The notes: generated from the sequence alone by a model not told the origin. A stretch of 7,744 nt of DNA from an uncultured Clostridium sp. (GCA_947643685.1 CANRXD010000067.1:1-7744); one strand, 5' to 3'; numbered from the stretch's first letter, positions 1 through 6,555 are shown. Translations and numbers: made by a program.

Positions 1-338
1 CGGATTCCATCAAAAATGATATTACGGAAAATGAAAAGGTCAATCAGATCCTTCTGTATATCAACGAGAACCTGACAGAAGAATTGTCGTTAGATCAACT
101 GGCATCCCGGTTTTATATCAGCAAGTATTACTTAAGCAGGCAGTTTAAACAGTATACAGGCCTCTCCCTCTACCAGTATATAATAAAAAAGAGGCTGATT
201 ACGTCGCGCAATCTTTTGCGGAATGGCGTTCCTGTGATGGACGCATGCCTCCGGTGCGGATTCAGCGATTATTCCAATTTCCTGAAAGTGTTTAAGCGGG
301 AATTCGGAAAGAACCCGAGCGAGTATTACAGAAGCTGA
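1..338 (+). CDS. AraC-family transcriptional regulator, C-terminal part only
   Basis: The frame is open from the left edge (first full codon at base 3) to the TGA at 336-338, giving about 111 visible residues; the sensory N-terminus lies outside the window. The visible part is the AraC/XylS DNA-binding domain. The first helix-turn-helix lies around LSLDQLASRFYISKYYLSRQFK. The second is followed by the family signature DACLRCGFSDYSNFLKVFKREFG and ends in NPSEYY, the usual C-terminus of response-regulator and sugar or amino acid-type AraC proteins. It should bind DNA as an activator near its own target promoter. It runs convergently towards the small minus-strand gene, so it need not control the downstream cluster. 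No clear terminator with a T-run follows it on this strand. The family assignment is secure; ligand and targets are unknown. Confidence 0.93.
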   Translation, partial: DSIKNDITENEKVNQILLYINENLTEELSLDQLASRFYISKYYLSRQFKQYTGLSLYQYIIKKRLITSRNLLRNGVPVMDACLRCGFSDYSNFLKVFKREFGKNPSEYYRS

Positions 339-430
339 AGGGATGGAATAATGTCTGAACATCAAAAGCATATGAACCTCCGAACACGCATTGGCGGAGC
401 CGGTCCGCCGGATGAGTTTCATATGGCACA

Positions 431-481
431 AAGAAAGAACAGGACAGACACTCCATGTTATTATGAAGCACCTGTCCTGCT
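431..481 (-). terminator. Rho-independent terminator for the minus-strand genes
   Basis: Read on the minus strand, bases 481-463 pair with 456-438 to form a stem of about 19 pairs around a six-base loop (462-457). The outer part is nearly perfect (AGCAGGACAG with CTGTCCTGTT). The inner part uses several G-U pairs. The stem is followed by a T-rich tail (CTTTCTTTG). On the plus strand those G-U pairs become A-C mismatches, so the structure is clearly better in minus-strand RNA. It sits 56 bases past the stop of the small gene at 537-731 and would end its transcript and any read-through from the IclR gene. Confidence 0.65.
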
Positions 482-536
482 CTGTCTGCTTTCTTAAAAT
501 ATCGCCTTTCTCACATAACTTAAATCTTTCTCTGCC

Positions 537-731
537 TTACTCTTTTTTACAAAACGGATTTTTTTTGGAGTATGCAACCGCCGCATTATTAAATTCATCA
601 GAACTCATATTGTCAAACCGCTCCCGTTGCCATTTTGTATAGTCAAACTGTTCTCTGTTAATCACAGCTATAAACCTCTCTGTCTCCACTACACCCAGTT
701 TCTCTAATATGCAAAGAATCCCTCTGTTCAT
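537..731 (-). CDS. Small acidic/polar protein of unknown function (64 aa)
   Basis: ATG at 731-729, TAA at 539-537. The protein is soluble, with no signal peptide or membrane segment. Its centre, RFIAVINREQFDYTKWQRERF, and the following MSSDEFNNAAVAY look like genuine conserved protein. From memory they resemble short uncharacterised clostridial proteins, some of which occur next to toxin-antitoxin-like genes; no toxin partner is visible here. A GAGGAA ribosome binding site (740-735) lies just upstream of the ATG, and a possible promoter (754-782) precedes it. The terminator at 431-481 follows. The same frame stays open and protein-like upstream to about 795 (ending ...DIIKSQAEEI before the Met), but no standard start codon is found there. 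The protein may therefore once have been about 20 residues longer. Function is not assigned. Confidence 0.6.
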   Translation of the reverse strand: MNRGILCILEKLGVVETERFIAVINREQFDYTKWQRERFDNMSSDEFNNAAVAYSKKNPFCKKE

Positions 732-753
732 AATTTCCTCAGCTTGGGACTTT

Positions 754-782
754 ATTATATCGGTTTTATCAATATCTGTATA
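754..782 (-). promoter_or_regulatory. Possible sigma-70 promoter for the small minus-strand gene
   Basis: On the minus strand a perfect TATAAT (759-754) lies 17 bases after TATACA (782-777), which matches the -35 consensus at four of six bases. Transcription would start near 747, a few bases before the GAGGAA site and the ATG at 731. This supports the short form of the small protein, but the -35 match is weak and the region is AT-rich by nature. Confidence 0.35.
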
Positions 783-794
783 TTCCGCACTCCT

Positions 795-829
795 AGGCAG
801 GAAGCCGCCTGCCTTATTTCAGGCAGGCG
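795..829 (-). promoter_or_regulatory. Competing hairpins overlapping the IclR stop codon
   Basis: Three arms are present. Bases 821-829 (minus strand CGCCTGCCT) pair perfectly over nine bases with 806-814 (AGGCAGGCG) around a six-base loop that contains part of the IclR stop. The middle arm can instead pair with 795-801 (CCTGCCT) over seven bases with a six-base loop. The two hairpins exclude each other. No T-run follows on either strand, so this is not a classical terminator. An AGGAG sequence (794-790) follows immediately. It may be a weak terminator, a transcript-stabilising 3' end or an attenuator-like switch. Confidence 0.45.
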
Positions 830-1563
830 CTTAAATTTACCGTGCTGTTTTGCAGGTCCTGAAGAATGGAGGATTCTGCAAGATTAATAACTTCACTTTG
901 CCCGCTGACGGACAACGCGGCAATTACCTTTCTATGAGGTCCGTAAACAGGAACCGCAAGGCACGACAGTCCAAGGGTAGATTCCCCGCTGTCCTTCGCA
1001 AATCCCCGGAGGCGTATTGTCCTGAATTCTTCCTCCAGCTTTTCTGGATCCGTTATGGTATTGCTTGTCATCGCTGTAAGCGGAACAGAAGTGAGATAAG
1101 AACGAATATTCTCTTCTCCGCTGTTTGCCAAAAGCAGCTTGCCGGATGCCATGGCATAGGCCGGCAGAAGAAGTCCGATCTGGGCTGCCATATACACGAA
1201 AGGGCCGGCGGAAATTTTCTGAATAATCCGCGTTTGATTGTTATCTAAAATTGTCAGCAGAGTGGTGGCCTGATACTTATCGCTGATTTGCTTCATGAAG
1301 GGGCGGGCGGATATGGCCAGTTCATTTCGCTCCTCCACAAGTCTGCCAAAGAAAAGCAGTTTTAATCCGAGCCGGTATTTTTTTGTCTGGTCATTTTTCT
1401 GCAGGAATCCTGCATTTGTCAAACTGTTTATCAGGCGGAGCACAGAGGTCTTATCCACATCCATTAAAACGGATAATTCGGAAACGCCGAGCTCTTCACA
1501 ATCTGCAAAAAAATCCAGCAGATGAAGGGCGCGATTTACAGTCTGATTTGTCTCTTGTTTCAA
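814..1563 (-). CDS. IclR-family transcriptional regulator
   Basis: This 249-residue protein has the usual IclR length and layout. An N-terminal winged helix-turn-helix occupies about residues 5-65, with the recognition region LSVLMDVDKTSVLRLINSL followed by the wing FLQKNDQTKKYRLG. A C-terminal effector-binding domain spans about 80-245 and carries the family motifs YAMASGKLLLA (136-146) and STLGLSCLAVPV (195-206). The start is TTG at 1563-1561: an in-frame TGA at 1590-1588 limits any extension, no ATG lies between, and GGGAG sits about 10 bases upstream. IclR proteins bind a small organic acid through the C-terminal domain and dimerise on palindromic operators. The gene is divergent from the five-gene unit starting at 1671, and the shared spacer holds two inverted repeats. 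It is therefore very likely the local regulator of that unit; whether it represses or activates cannot be seen. Confidence 0.93.
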   Translation of the reverse strand: MKQETNQTVNRALHLLDFFADCEELGVSELSVLMDVDKTSVLRLINSLTNAGFLQKNDQTKKYRLGLKLLFFGRLVEERNELAISARPFMKQISDKYQATTLLTILDNNQTRIIQKISAGPFVYMAAQIGLLLPAYAMASGKLLLANSGEENIRSYLTSVPLTAMTSNTITDPEKLEEEFRTIRLRGFAKDSGESTLGLSCLAVPVYGPHRKVIAALSVSGQSEVINLAESSILQDLQNSTVNLSACLK

Positions 1564-1592
1564 ATCTACAATTCTCCCTTTCCATAATCAAA

Positions 1593-1616
1593 GGGGCCAA
1601 AATGCCTTTTGACCCC
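1593..1616. promoter_or_regulatory. Inverted repeat I, likely IclR operator
   Basis: GGGGCCAAAA (1593-1602), four bases, then TTTTGACCCC (1607-1616): nine of ten positions are symmetric. It lies in the centre of the divergent spacer, 30 bases upstream of the regulator start. It includes a TTGACC sequence (1609-1614) that could be a -35 element for the plus-strand unit, although the nearest TATAAA (1628-1633) is only 13 bases away, so the promoter itself is not secure. Its position and symmetry fit an IclR-type binding site. Confidence 0.55.
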
Positions 1617-1626
1617 CAATATGATG

Positions 1627-1646
1627 CTATAAATCTTATTTTATAG
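1627..1646. promoter_or_regulatory. Inverted repeat II in the divergent spacer
   Basis: CTATAAA (1627-1633), six bases, then TTTATAG (1640-1646) form a perfect seven-base inverted repeat. Its centre is 32 bases from the centre of inverted repeat I, close to three helical turns, so both would face the same side of the DNA. It also contains the TATAAA that could serve as the -10 element for the plus-strand genes. It could be a second operator site, or simply symmetric AT-rich promoter sequence. Confidence 0.4.
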
Positions 1647-1650
1647 TAAA

Positions 1651-1674
1651 GAGGAATAGAAGATGAGCTTTTGA
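1651..1674 (+). promoter_or_regulatory. Ribosome binding site and three-codon frame overlapping the CoA-transferase start
   Basis: GAGGAA (1651-1656) sits six bases before an ATG (1663-1665). That ATG reads only Met-Ser-Phe before a TGA (1672-1674). The TGA overlaps the TTG (1671-1673) that opens the long frame, in the arrangement TTGA. Possible readings are a leader peptide with re-initiation on the overlapping TTG, a -1 slip on the T-run, or a one-base deletion in the T-run; one extra T would fuse the ATG in frame with the enzyme. Confidence 0.5.
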
Positions 1675-3146
1675 AGGCAGTGGCGGACCGATACGCCCAT
1701 ACCGGTCATCCGTGCGGCTTAACCTCTGTTACCGGTGTCAGTCCCGGAAATTTCCGACGCGGCAAAGAGGGAGCCGGGCTCAGCAGGCTGAGGGCGGAAG
1801 GCCTCCTGGAAACCATAATTGCAGGGCATCTTGGCAATGCTCCTGATATTGCTGAGCTGGTGGGAGAGAATAAGGCGGCAGGATATTTGCTTCCCCTTGG
1901 CGTTATGATGCATTTACTCCGCGCCGCAGCCGGCAAAAAACCCGGAGTTGTCACGCAGGTGGGGCTGGGGACACATGCAGACCCCAGGAATGAAGGATGC
2001 AAAGCCAATAAGAAGGCAGTCCTGCAAAACAGAGAAGTCGTTAAACTGCTTCATATCGGGGAACAGGAATATCTTTATTATCCTTCCTTTCCCATCGATG
2101 TGTGCCTGATCCGGGGAACCTATGCAGATGTAAGCGGGAATATCTCCATGACCCACGAAAGCCTGGATGAAGCGCAGTTACAGATGGCGGCTGCCGTACA
2201 CAATGGCGGCGGTATTGTGATTGTGCAGGTGGAGGACGTTGTTGAGGAGAGAAGCCTGCCTGCCCGCAGCGTACGAATTCCGCGCTCAATGGTGGATTAC
2301 TATGTAAAGGCGCAGCCCGAGTATCAGAAGCAGTTTTATGCCTCTGAACGTCTCTATCACGGGGAAATGACGGGGGAAATCTGCTGCCCGGCGGAAGCAA
2401 TCGAAAGTATGCCTCTTAACACAAGGAAGGTAATCGCCAGGAGGGCCGCAAAAGAACTGAAACCCAATTGTCTGATTAATTTGGGCATTGGACTGCCTTC
2501 CGGAGTGGGAAATGTTGCCAATGAAGAGGGAGTGGCCCAGGAAATGACGCTTTCCCTGGAGTCGGGCGTGTTTGGCGGCGTGCCGCTTCCGGGGGATGGA
2601 TTCGGCGGAGCAGTAAATCCGGAATCCATTCTCAGTGCGGCAGATACCTTTGATCTCTATGACGGGGGGATTCTGGACATGACGTTTCTCGGAGCGGCGG
2701 AGGTGGATCAGTATGGAAATGTGAACGTTTCAAGATTCGGTACGCGCTGTACAGGTCCCGGCGGATTTATTAACATATCACAGAGTACCTCAAAGGTAAT
2801 TTTTATGCTGAATTTTACATCCGGTCAGCCGGATATCGCCTGCCAGAAAGGCCAGCTTCAGATTCACCGAGATGGCGGCGGGATGAAGTTTGTAAAAAAG
2901 GTTCAGCAGATAACCTTTTCCGGAGATTATGCCCGGAAGAAAAAGCAGAGTGTAACGTATATTACGGAACGGGCAGTCTTTCAATTAACGGAGGAGGGGC
3001 TCATGCTGGTGGAAATTGCGCCGGGAACAGACCTTCGGAGAGACATTCTGGATCACATGGAGTTCCTTCCTTTGATTGCAAAAGATTTAAAGACCATGGA
3101 CAGAAGCATTTTTACCGATGCGAAAATCGGCTTAACACTGCAATAA
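1671..3146 (+). CDS. Family I acyl-CoA:carboxylate CoA-transferase (propionate CoA-transferase/YdiF-like), N-terminally short
   Basis: This enzyme type moves CoA from an acyl-CoA to a free carboxylate through a glutamyl-CoA intermediate. Both fused halves are present: the A-type half at about 1-230 (with GLGTHADPRNEG and FPIDVCLIRGTYAD) and the B-type half from about 245 (GIGLPSGVGN, 272-281). The probable catalytic glutamate is Glu297 in LESGVFGGVP, followed by NVSRFG and GPGGFINI motifs. It has 491 residues against about 520-530 for the family. Alignment from memory with Clostridium propionicum Pct places residue 2 near family residue 38. The missing stretch holds the first strand and the S-G-F-x-G loop. 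Family-like codons (DELLKAV) extend slightly upstream of the TTG, but in-frame stops at 1644-1649 end the frame. The start is therefore uncertain and the gene may be 5'-truncated and inactive. The rest is intact. The nitrilase gene follows after 22 bases. Confidence 0.85.
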   Translation: MKAVADRYAHTGHPCGLTSVTGVSPGNFRRGKEGAGLSRLRAEGLLETIIAGHLGNAPDIAELVGENKAAGYLLPLGVMMHLLRAAAGKKPGVVTQVGLGTHADPRNEGCKANKKAVLQNREVVKLLHIGEQEYLYYPSFPIDVCLIRGTYADVSGNISMTHESLDEAQLQMAAAVHNGGGIVIVQVEDVVEERSLPARSVRIPRSMVDYYVKAQPEYQKQFYASERLYHGEMTGEICCPAEAIESMPLNTRKVIARRAAKELKPNCLINLGIGLPSGVGNVANEEGVAQEMTLSLESGVFGGVPLPGDGFGGAVNPESILSAADTFDLYDGGILDMTFLGAAEVDQYGNVNVSRFGTRCTGPGGFINISQSTSKVIFMLNFTSGQPDIACQKGQLQIHRDGGGMKFVKKVQQITFSGDYARKKKQSVTYITERAVFQLTEEGLMLVEIAPGTDLRRDILDHMEFLPLIAKDLKTMDRSIFTDAKIGLTLQ

Positions 3147-3168
3147 CTTTGCGGGAAAGGGGGAAAGC

Positions 3169-4089
3169 ATGAGGGACAAAATAAAGATATCTGTGGTAAA
3201 TTTTCGTGTGAAATGGGGAAATACCGATGATAATCTGGCCAGAATTCTTCAAATCACCGAGACAATGGGACAGGCGGGGACAGATATGATTGTGTTTCCG
3301 GAGACAGCACTGACGGGCTATGATGATGACCGGGAAGCGGACAGACAAAGAAAAATGCATGTCCGCGCAGCACAGACAGTACCCAGCCCGGCTTCGGACG
3401 CTGTGGCGAAGTTATGCCGGAAGTATGGTATGTATGCGGCTTTTGGCCTCTCTGAGAAATGCAAGGACGCTTTATATAACAGCGCGGCGGTCTGCGGGCC
3501 GGAAGGTGTCATCGGCGCGGCCAGGAAAATCCACCTTCCCTTTATGGAAGGAAACTGGGCAGATCAGGGAGACAGACCATTTTTATTTGATACGCCCTGG
3601 GGGCCGGTTGGGGCTGCCATATGCTACGATGTGTATGCATTTCCAGAGGTGACCCGCTACTGCAGGGCCATGGGAGCAAGGTTAATGTTAAATCTCTCCG
3701 CAATCGGCACCCTGGAGAGCGGAGGCGCCGGCGCTTTTGCAGGCAATCTCCCTTTGGCGTATCATGCACAAAATAACAGCATGTTTATTGCTGCTGCCAA
3801 TTTAACGGGAAGAGATATCACAACATGCTTTATGGGCGGAGCCAGTATTATCGGCCCTTCCGACAAACCGCCGGAGGTCCGCTATTATGCCGGAGATAGT
3901 TTTTCTGAACAGTCAGTCCCAAAGGAGTCCGTAGAGACGGCCACGCTGGATCTTTCCATCGCGGATTTGTCCTTCTTAGCCGATGTATTTACGAAAAAGG
4001 GCTGGCGGACAGCGAATTATCGCCAGTGGATGGAGAGTGTGGAGAAGAAAGAGGCGGATGCAAATATGGGAAAAGAGGAAGAAAAATGA
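3169..4089 (+). CDS. Nitrilase-superfamily carbon-nitrogen hydrolase (amidase/carbamoylase type)
   Basis: This 306-residue cytoplasmic enzyme has a single CN-hydrolase domain covering nearly its whole length. The catalytic set is complete: Glu45 (VFPETALTGY), Lys120 (ARKIHLPF), the second structural Glu127 (PFMEGNW) and the nucleophile Cys152 (AAICYDVYAFPE). Family members hydrolyse amides, N-carbamoyl groups or, rarely, nitriles by a thiol mechanism. The context of a keto-acid-type reductase and a CoA-transferase makes an omega-amidase or N-carbamoyl amino acid hydrolase more likely than a true nitrilase, but the substrate is not readable. The ATG at 3169 follows a GGGGGAAAGC ribosome binding site. 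The C-terminus is a charged tail rich in Glu and Lys. The stop overlaps the next start in ATGA (4086-4089), so translation is probably coupled. Confidence 0.92.
   Translation: MRDKIKISVVNFRVKWGNTDDNLARILQITETMGQAGTDMIVFPETALTGYDDDREADRQRKMHVRAAQTVPSPASDAVAKLCRKYGMYAAFGLSEKCKDALYNSAAVCGPEGVIGAARKIHLPFMEGNWADQGDRPFLFDTPWGPVGAAICYDVYAFPEVTRYCRAMGARLMLNLSAIGTLESGGAGAFAGNLPLAYHAQNNSMFIAAANLTGRDITTCFMGGASIIGPSDKPPEVRYYAGDSFSEQSVPKESVETATLDLSIADLSFLADVFTKKGWRTANYRQWMESVEKKEADANMGKEEEK
4075..4079 (+). promoter_or_regulatory. Ribosome binding site fixing the reductase start at 4086
   Basis: GAGGA lies six bases before the ATG at 4086. The ATG is followed directly by RIAVLGAGAMG, the expected N-terminal Rossmann strand. 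The longer frame from GTG 4026 would add about 20 charged residues with no family match, so it is rejected. Confidence 0.8.
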
Positions 4090-4994
4090 GAATTGCGGTT
4101 TTAGGCGCAGGAGCTATGGGATGCCTTTATGGAGGAAGTTTTGCACAGGCCGGAAATGAGGTTGTTTTTATTGATGTGGTTCAGAAGCAGATTAATACGA
4201 TCAATACGCAGGGAATTATCCTGACCCGAAATGGAAAACGGTCAGTGATTCGCGCCAGAGCGGGAAGGGCGGAGGATATAAACGGTCCCTTTGATTTTCT
4301 TATTCTGTTTACAAAGACAATACATTCTGAGAAAGCACTGGATTCTGTCAAACATCTGCTCACCTCTGACATAATGGTCCTGACGCTGCAGAATGGAATT
4401 GGAAACGAGGATATTATTGCAAAGTATGTCCCCAAAGACAGGATTCTGATCGGAATGACAGGGTATCCGGCAGATTTAAAGGAGCCAGGAGTGGTCGAGT
4501 CCCAGGGAGACAGCTTTACAAAGCTGATGTGTGCCGGGGAGACAGAAAACACGGCGGCCGCAAAGATTGCAGAGGCCATTACCCTTGCGGGGCTTAACTG
4601 CAGTGTGGACAGGCAGGTTTACGCGGCTATCTGGGAGAAAGCCATTTTTAATGCTGCTGTAAACGCGCTGTGTGCGATTACGCGTCTGACGGTTGGACAG
4701 ATTGCAGACCAGGGCGGAGAGGAGCTGGCCTGTGCAGTGACCAGGGAAGGGGTTCTGGTGGCACATGCCAATGGCATTGACGCCGACGAGAATAAAGTAA
4801 GAGATATGCTGCATCATGCGTTTTCAACACATCATGACCATAAGCCGTCCATGCTTCAGGACATTCTCGCAGGAAGGAAGACCGAGGTGTGGTTTATCAA
4901 CGGAGCGATTGTGAGAGCGGCCAAAGTATGCGGCATGGAGGCTCCGGTCAATGAGACGCTGTTTCGGCTGGTAAAAATGATGGAGGCCGGGTGA
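4086..4994 (+). CDS. Ketopantoate reductase family (PanE/ApbA-like) 2-keto acid dehydrogenase
   Basis: This 302-residue soluble enzyme has the normal length for the family. The N-terminal Rossmann domain starts with GAGAMG (7-12). The domain continues through FLILFTKT and LQNGIGNED (101-109). The C-terminal helical domain holds the expected catalytic Lys185 (WEKAIFNAAVNALCA) and Glu267 in SMLQDILAGRKTEVWFING. Authentic PanE reduces 2-dehydropantoate to pantoate with NADPH, and relatives reduce other branched or substituted 2-keto acids. Here strand two ends in FID (Asp30), where NADPH-specific PanE usually has a basic residue, so NADH use is plausible. Its place in a five-gene catabolic-looking unit without panB, panC or panD argues against a role in coenzyme A synthesis. 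It more likely interconverts a 2-keto and a 2-hydroxy acid. The start overlaps the upstream stop (ATGA). Confidence 0.9.
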   Translation: MRIAVLGAGAMGCLYGGSFAQAGNEVVFIDVVQKQINTINTQGIILTRNGKRSVIRARAGRAEDINGPFDFLILFTKTIHSEKALDSVKHLLTSDIMVLTLQNGIGNEDIIAKYVPKDRILIGMTGYPADLKEPGVVESQGDSFTKLMCAGETENTAAAKIAEAITLAGLNCSVDRQVYAAIWEKAIFNAAVNALCAITRLTVGQIADQGGEELACAVTREGVLVAHANGIDADENKVRDMLHHAFSTHHDHKPSMLQDILAGRKTEVWFINGAIVRAAKVCGMEAPVNETLFRLVKMMEAG

Positions 4995-5028
4995 AAGAGT
5001 TCCAGGCAAATGAAAAGGAGGAAAGATA

Positions 5029-6462
5029 ATGACAAGTGCACAATTGGAATCTTTAATGTTTAGTACGATGCTGCTGGGAGTATTCCTGCTTATTGGAATG
5101 TTTATCCGGGCGAAAGTATCCATATTCCGTAAGCTGCTGATACCTGCATCCATAATCGGAGGCGCAGTGGGCCTGATTCTGGGGCCCAGCGTGCTTGGGA
5201 AAACCGGGATCAATCTGATTCCCCAGGACTGGGTAAATATCTGGGCCCTGGAACCGGGAATTTTGATTTTACCGCTGTTCTCGTCCCTGCCGCTCTGTAA
5301 TTTTAAAGATGACCACGACCAGAAAATTTCGGCGATGCCGAAGAGGAAGCTTTACAGTGTTCTGATGACCGGTTTTGTGAAAGGACCGACCTTTGCGCTT
5401 CAGATGTTTTTCGGCGTGGGAGTCGCACTTCTCATTCAGGGATTCTTCCCGAACCTGTTCTTCTATCCGGGCTTTGGATGTGAAATGCCCCATGGTTTCA
5501 ACGGCAGCCATTCCCTGGCAGGCGTGCTTGGCGGCGTTCTGCGGGACGGCGGCCGGGACTACTGGGAAATTGCCCAGGGAGTTGGACTGTGCTATGCCAC
5601 CATCGGTCTTTTAGGCGGTATCATGCTGGGAATCTTCTTTATCAACAGAGCCATCAAAAACGGAAAAACACAGATCGTTACGGAGAAAACCGCATTCAGC
5701 GACAATGTAACATATGGCTATATCAGGCGCGTTTCAGAGCAGGGAAACCTTGGACGCGAGACAACAGAAAGCTCCAATGCCAATACGGTTTCCATTCATC
5801 TGGCGCTGGTACTGATTGTTTCATTTATGGGATACAGTCTGCGTGCATACTTTAAATATATGAAGTTTGGATTTCTTTCCGATCTTCCCGCATATATCTG
5901 GTCCATTATCATCGGATATGTGGTAAACTATGTGATGAATAAGCTCAGGCTTGGATGGCTGTTTGACAAAAAGGCAAAATCCATCATTACCGGTGTCTGT
6001 ACCGATTATATTATCCTTTCGGCAATGGCGAGCATCAATATTGACCTGATCGCGTCATATATGGTTCCGATTCTGATTATCAGTGCCGTGGGCTTTGTGG
6101 TGACCTATTTTATGACGTTTGTGGCTTTCAGCTTTTTCATGCCGGGAAATTACGCGTTCGAGCGGGCGATTGCCGGATGGGGAACCAATACCGGTTTTGC
6201 AGCTACGGAGCTGGCTCTTTTAAATATCGTTGATCCCAACTTTAAGAGTCCCGTTCTGGAGGAACTGAATCTTGGAGGAATCATTTTTAATCTGAAGGAT
6301 ATTATTTTTGTCCCGCTCTACTTAAAGTATATTGTCAGCGGAGAGCCCTATGCGATTCTGATGGTTGCTGCCGTTGAAATCGTAATCATGTATTCTGTCT
6401 GCTTCGTCATTCGCGCCCTGGACCGGAAGGAACAGAAAAAGGAAGGCCTGGCAGTAAAATAA
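5029..6462 (+). CDS. ESS/GltS-type Na+:glutamate symporter family protein
   Basis: This 477-residue integral membrane protein has about 10-12 hydrophobic segments in two halves. The first includes segments near 8-27, 36-58, 68-90, 108-137 and 181-205. A hydrophilic loop follows at about 206-252. The second half includes segments near 254-272, 285-303, 318-335, 342-370 and 441-463. Each half contains a glycine-rich re-entrant-like stretch: PHGFNGSHSLAGVLGG (154-169) corresponds to the GGHG region of GltS, and GWGTNTGFAATELALL (383-398) to its repeat. GltS transports glutamate with sodium. The altered motifs, the extended central loop and a length above the roughly 400 residues of GltS suggest a divergent member with another anionic substrate. 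An excellent AAGGAGG site (5015-5021) lies seven bases before the ATG. It is the only transporter of the unit and presumably imports its substrate. Confidence 0.82.
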   Translation: MTSAQLESLMFSTMLLGVFLLIGMFIRAKVSIFRKLLIPASIIGGAVGLILGPSVLGKTGINLIPQDWVNIWALEPGILILPLFSSLPLCNFKDDHDQKISAMPKRKLYSVLMTGFVKGPTFALQMFFGVGVALLIQGFFPNLFFYPGFGCEMPHGFNGSHSLAGVLGGVLRDGGRDYWEIAQGVGLCYATIGLLGGIMLGIFFINRAIKNGKTQIVTEKTAFSDNVTYGYIRRVSEQGNLGRETTESSNANTVSIHLALVLIVSFMGYSLRAYFKYMKFGFLSDLPAYIWSIIIGYVVNYVMNKLRLGWLFDKKAKSIITGVCTDYIILSAMASINIDLIASYMVPILIISAVGFVVTYFMTFVAFSFFMPGNYAFERAIAGWGTNTGFAATELALLNIVDPNFKSPVLEELNLGGIIFNLKDIIFVPLYLKYIVSGEPYAILMVAAVEIVIMYSVCFVIRALDRKEQKKEGLAVK

Positions 6463-6477
6463 TATGGACGCCACAGG

Positions 6478-6506
6478 CTTCTTGTCCGTGGTATGCGGGC
6501 AAGAAG
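6478..6506 (+). promoter_or_regulatory. Hairpin between the transporter and arginase-like genes
   Basis: CTTCTTGTCCG (6478-6488) pairs with CGGGCAAGAAG (6496-6506) over eleven pairs, one of them G-U, around a seven-base loop. No T-run follows, so full termination is unlikely. It lies 15 bases after the transporter stop in the longest gap of the unit (93 bases). It could protect or separate the upstream part of the transcript, or reduce expression of the last gene. Confidence 0.5.
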
Positions 6507-6555
6507 ATGCAAGATTGAATTGTAACAAAAGAATTAGGAAAGAAGGAATCAAACG

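Noticed and set aside
393..409. GGCGGA/TCCGCC hairpin after the AraC gene, possible terminator
   Set aside because: The stem is only six pairs and no T-run follows on either strand.
391..642. Plus-strand open frame of 83 codons
   Set aside because: It opposes the small minus-strand gene and crosses the terminator at 431-481. It has no ribosome binding site and its composition is not protein-like.
1850..2630. Long overlapping frames on the minus strand inside the CoA-transferase gene
   Set aside because: They are shadows of the well-supported plus-strand gene, without ribosome binding sites or family similarity.
4026..4085. GTG start giving the reductase 20 extra residues
   Set aside because: The ATG at 4086 has a better-placed ribosome binding site and begins exactly at the Rossmann strand.
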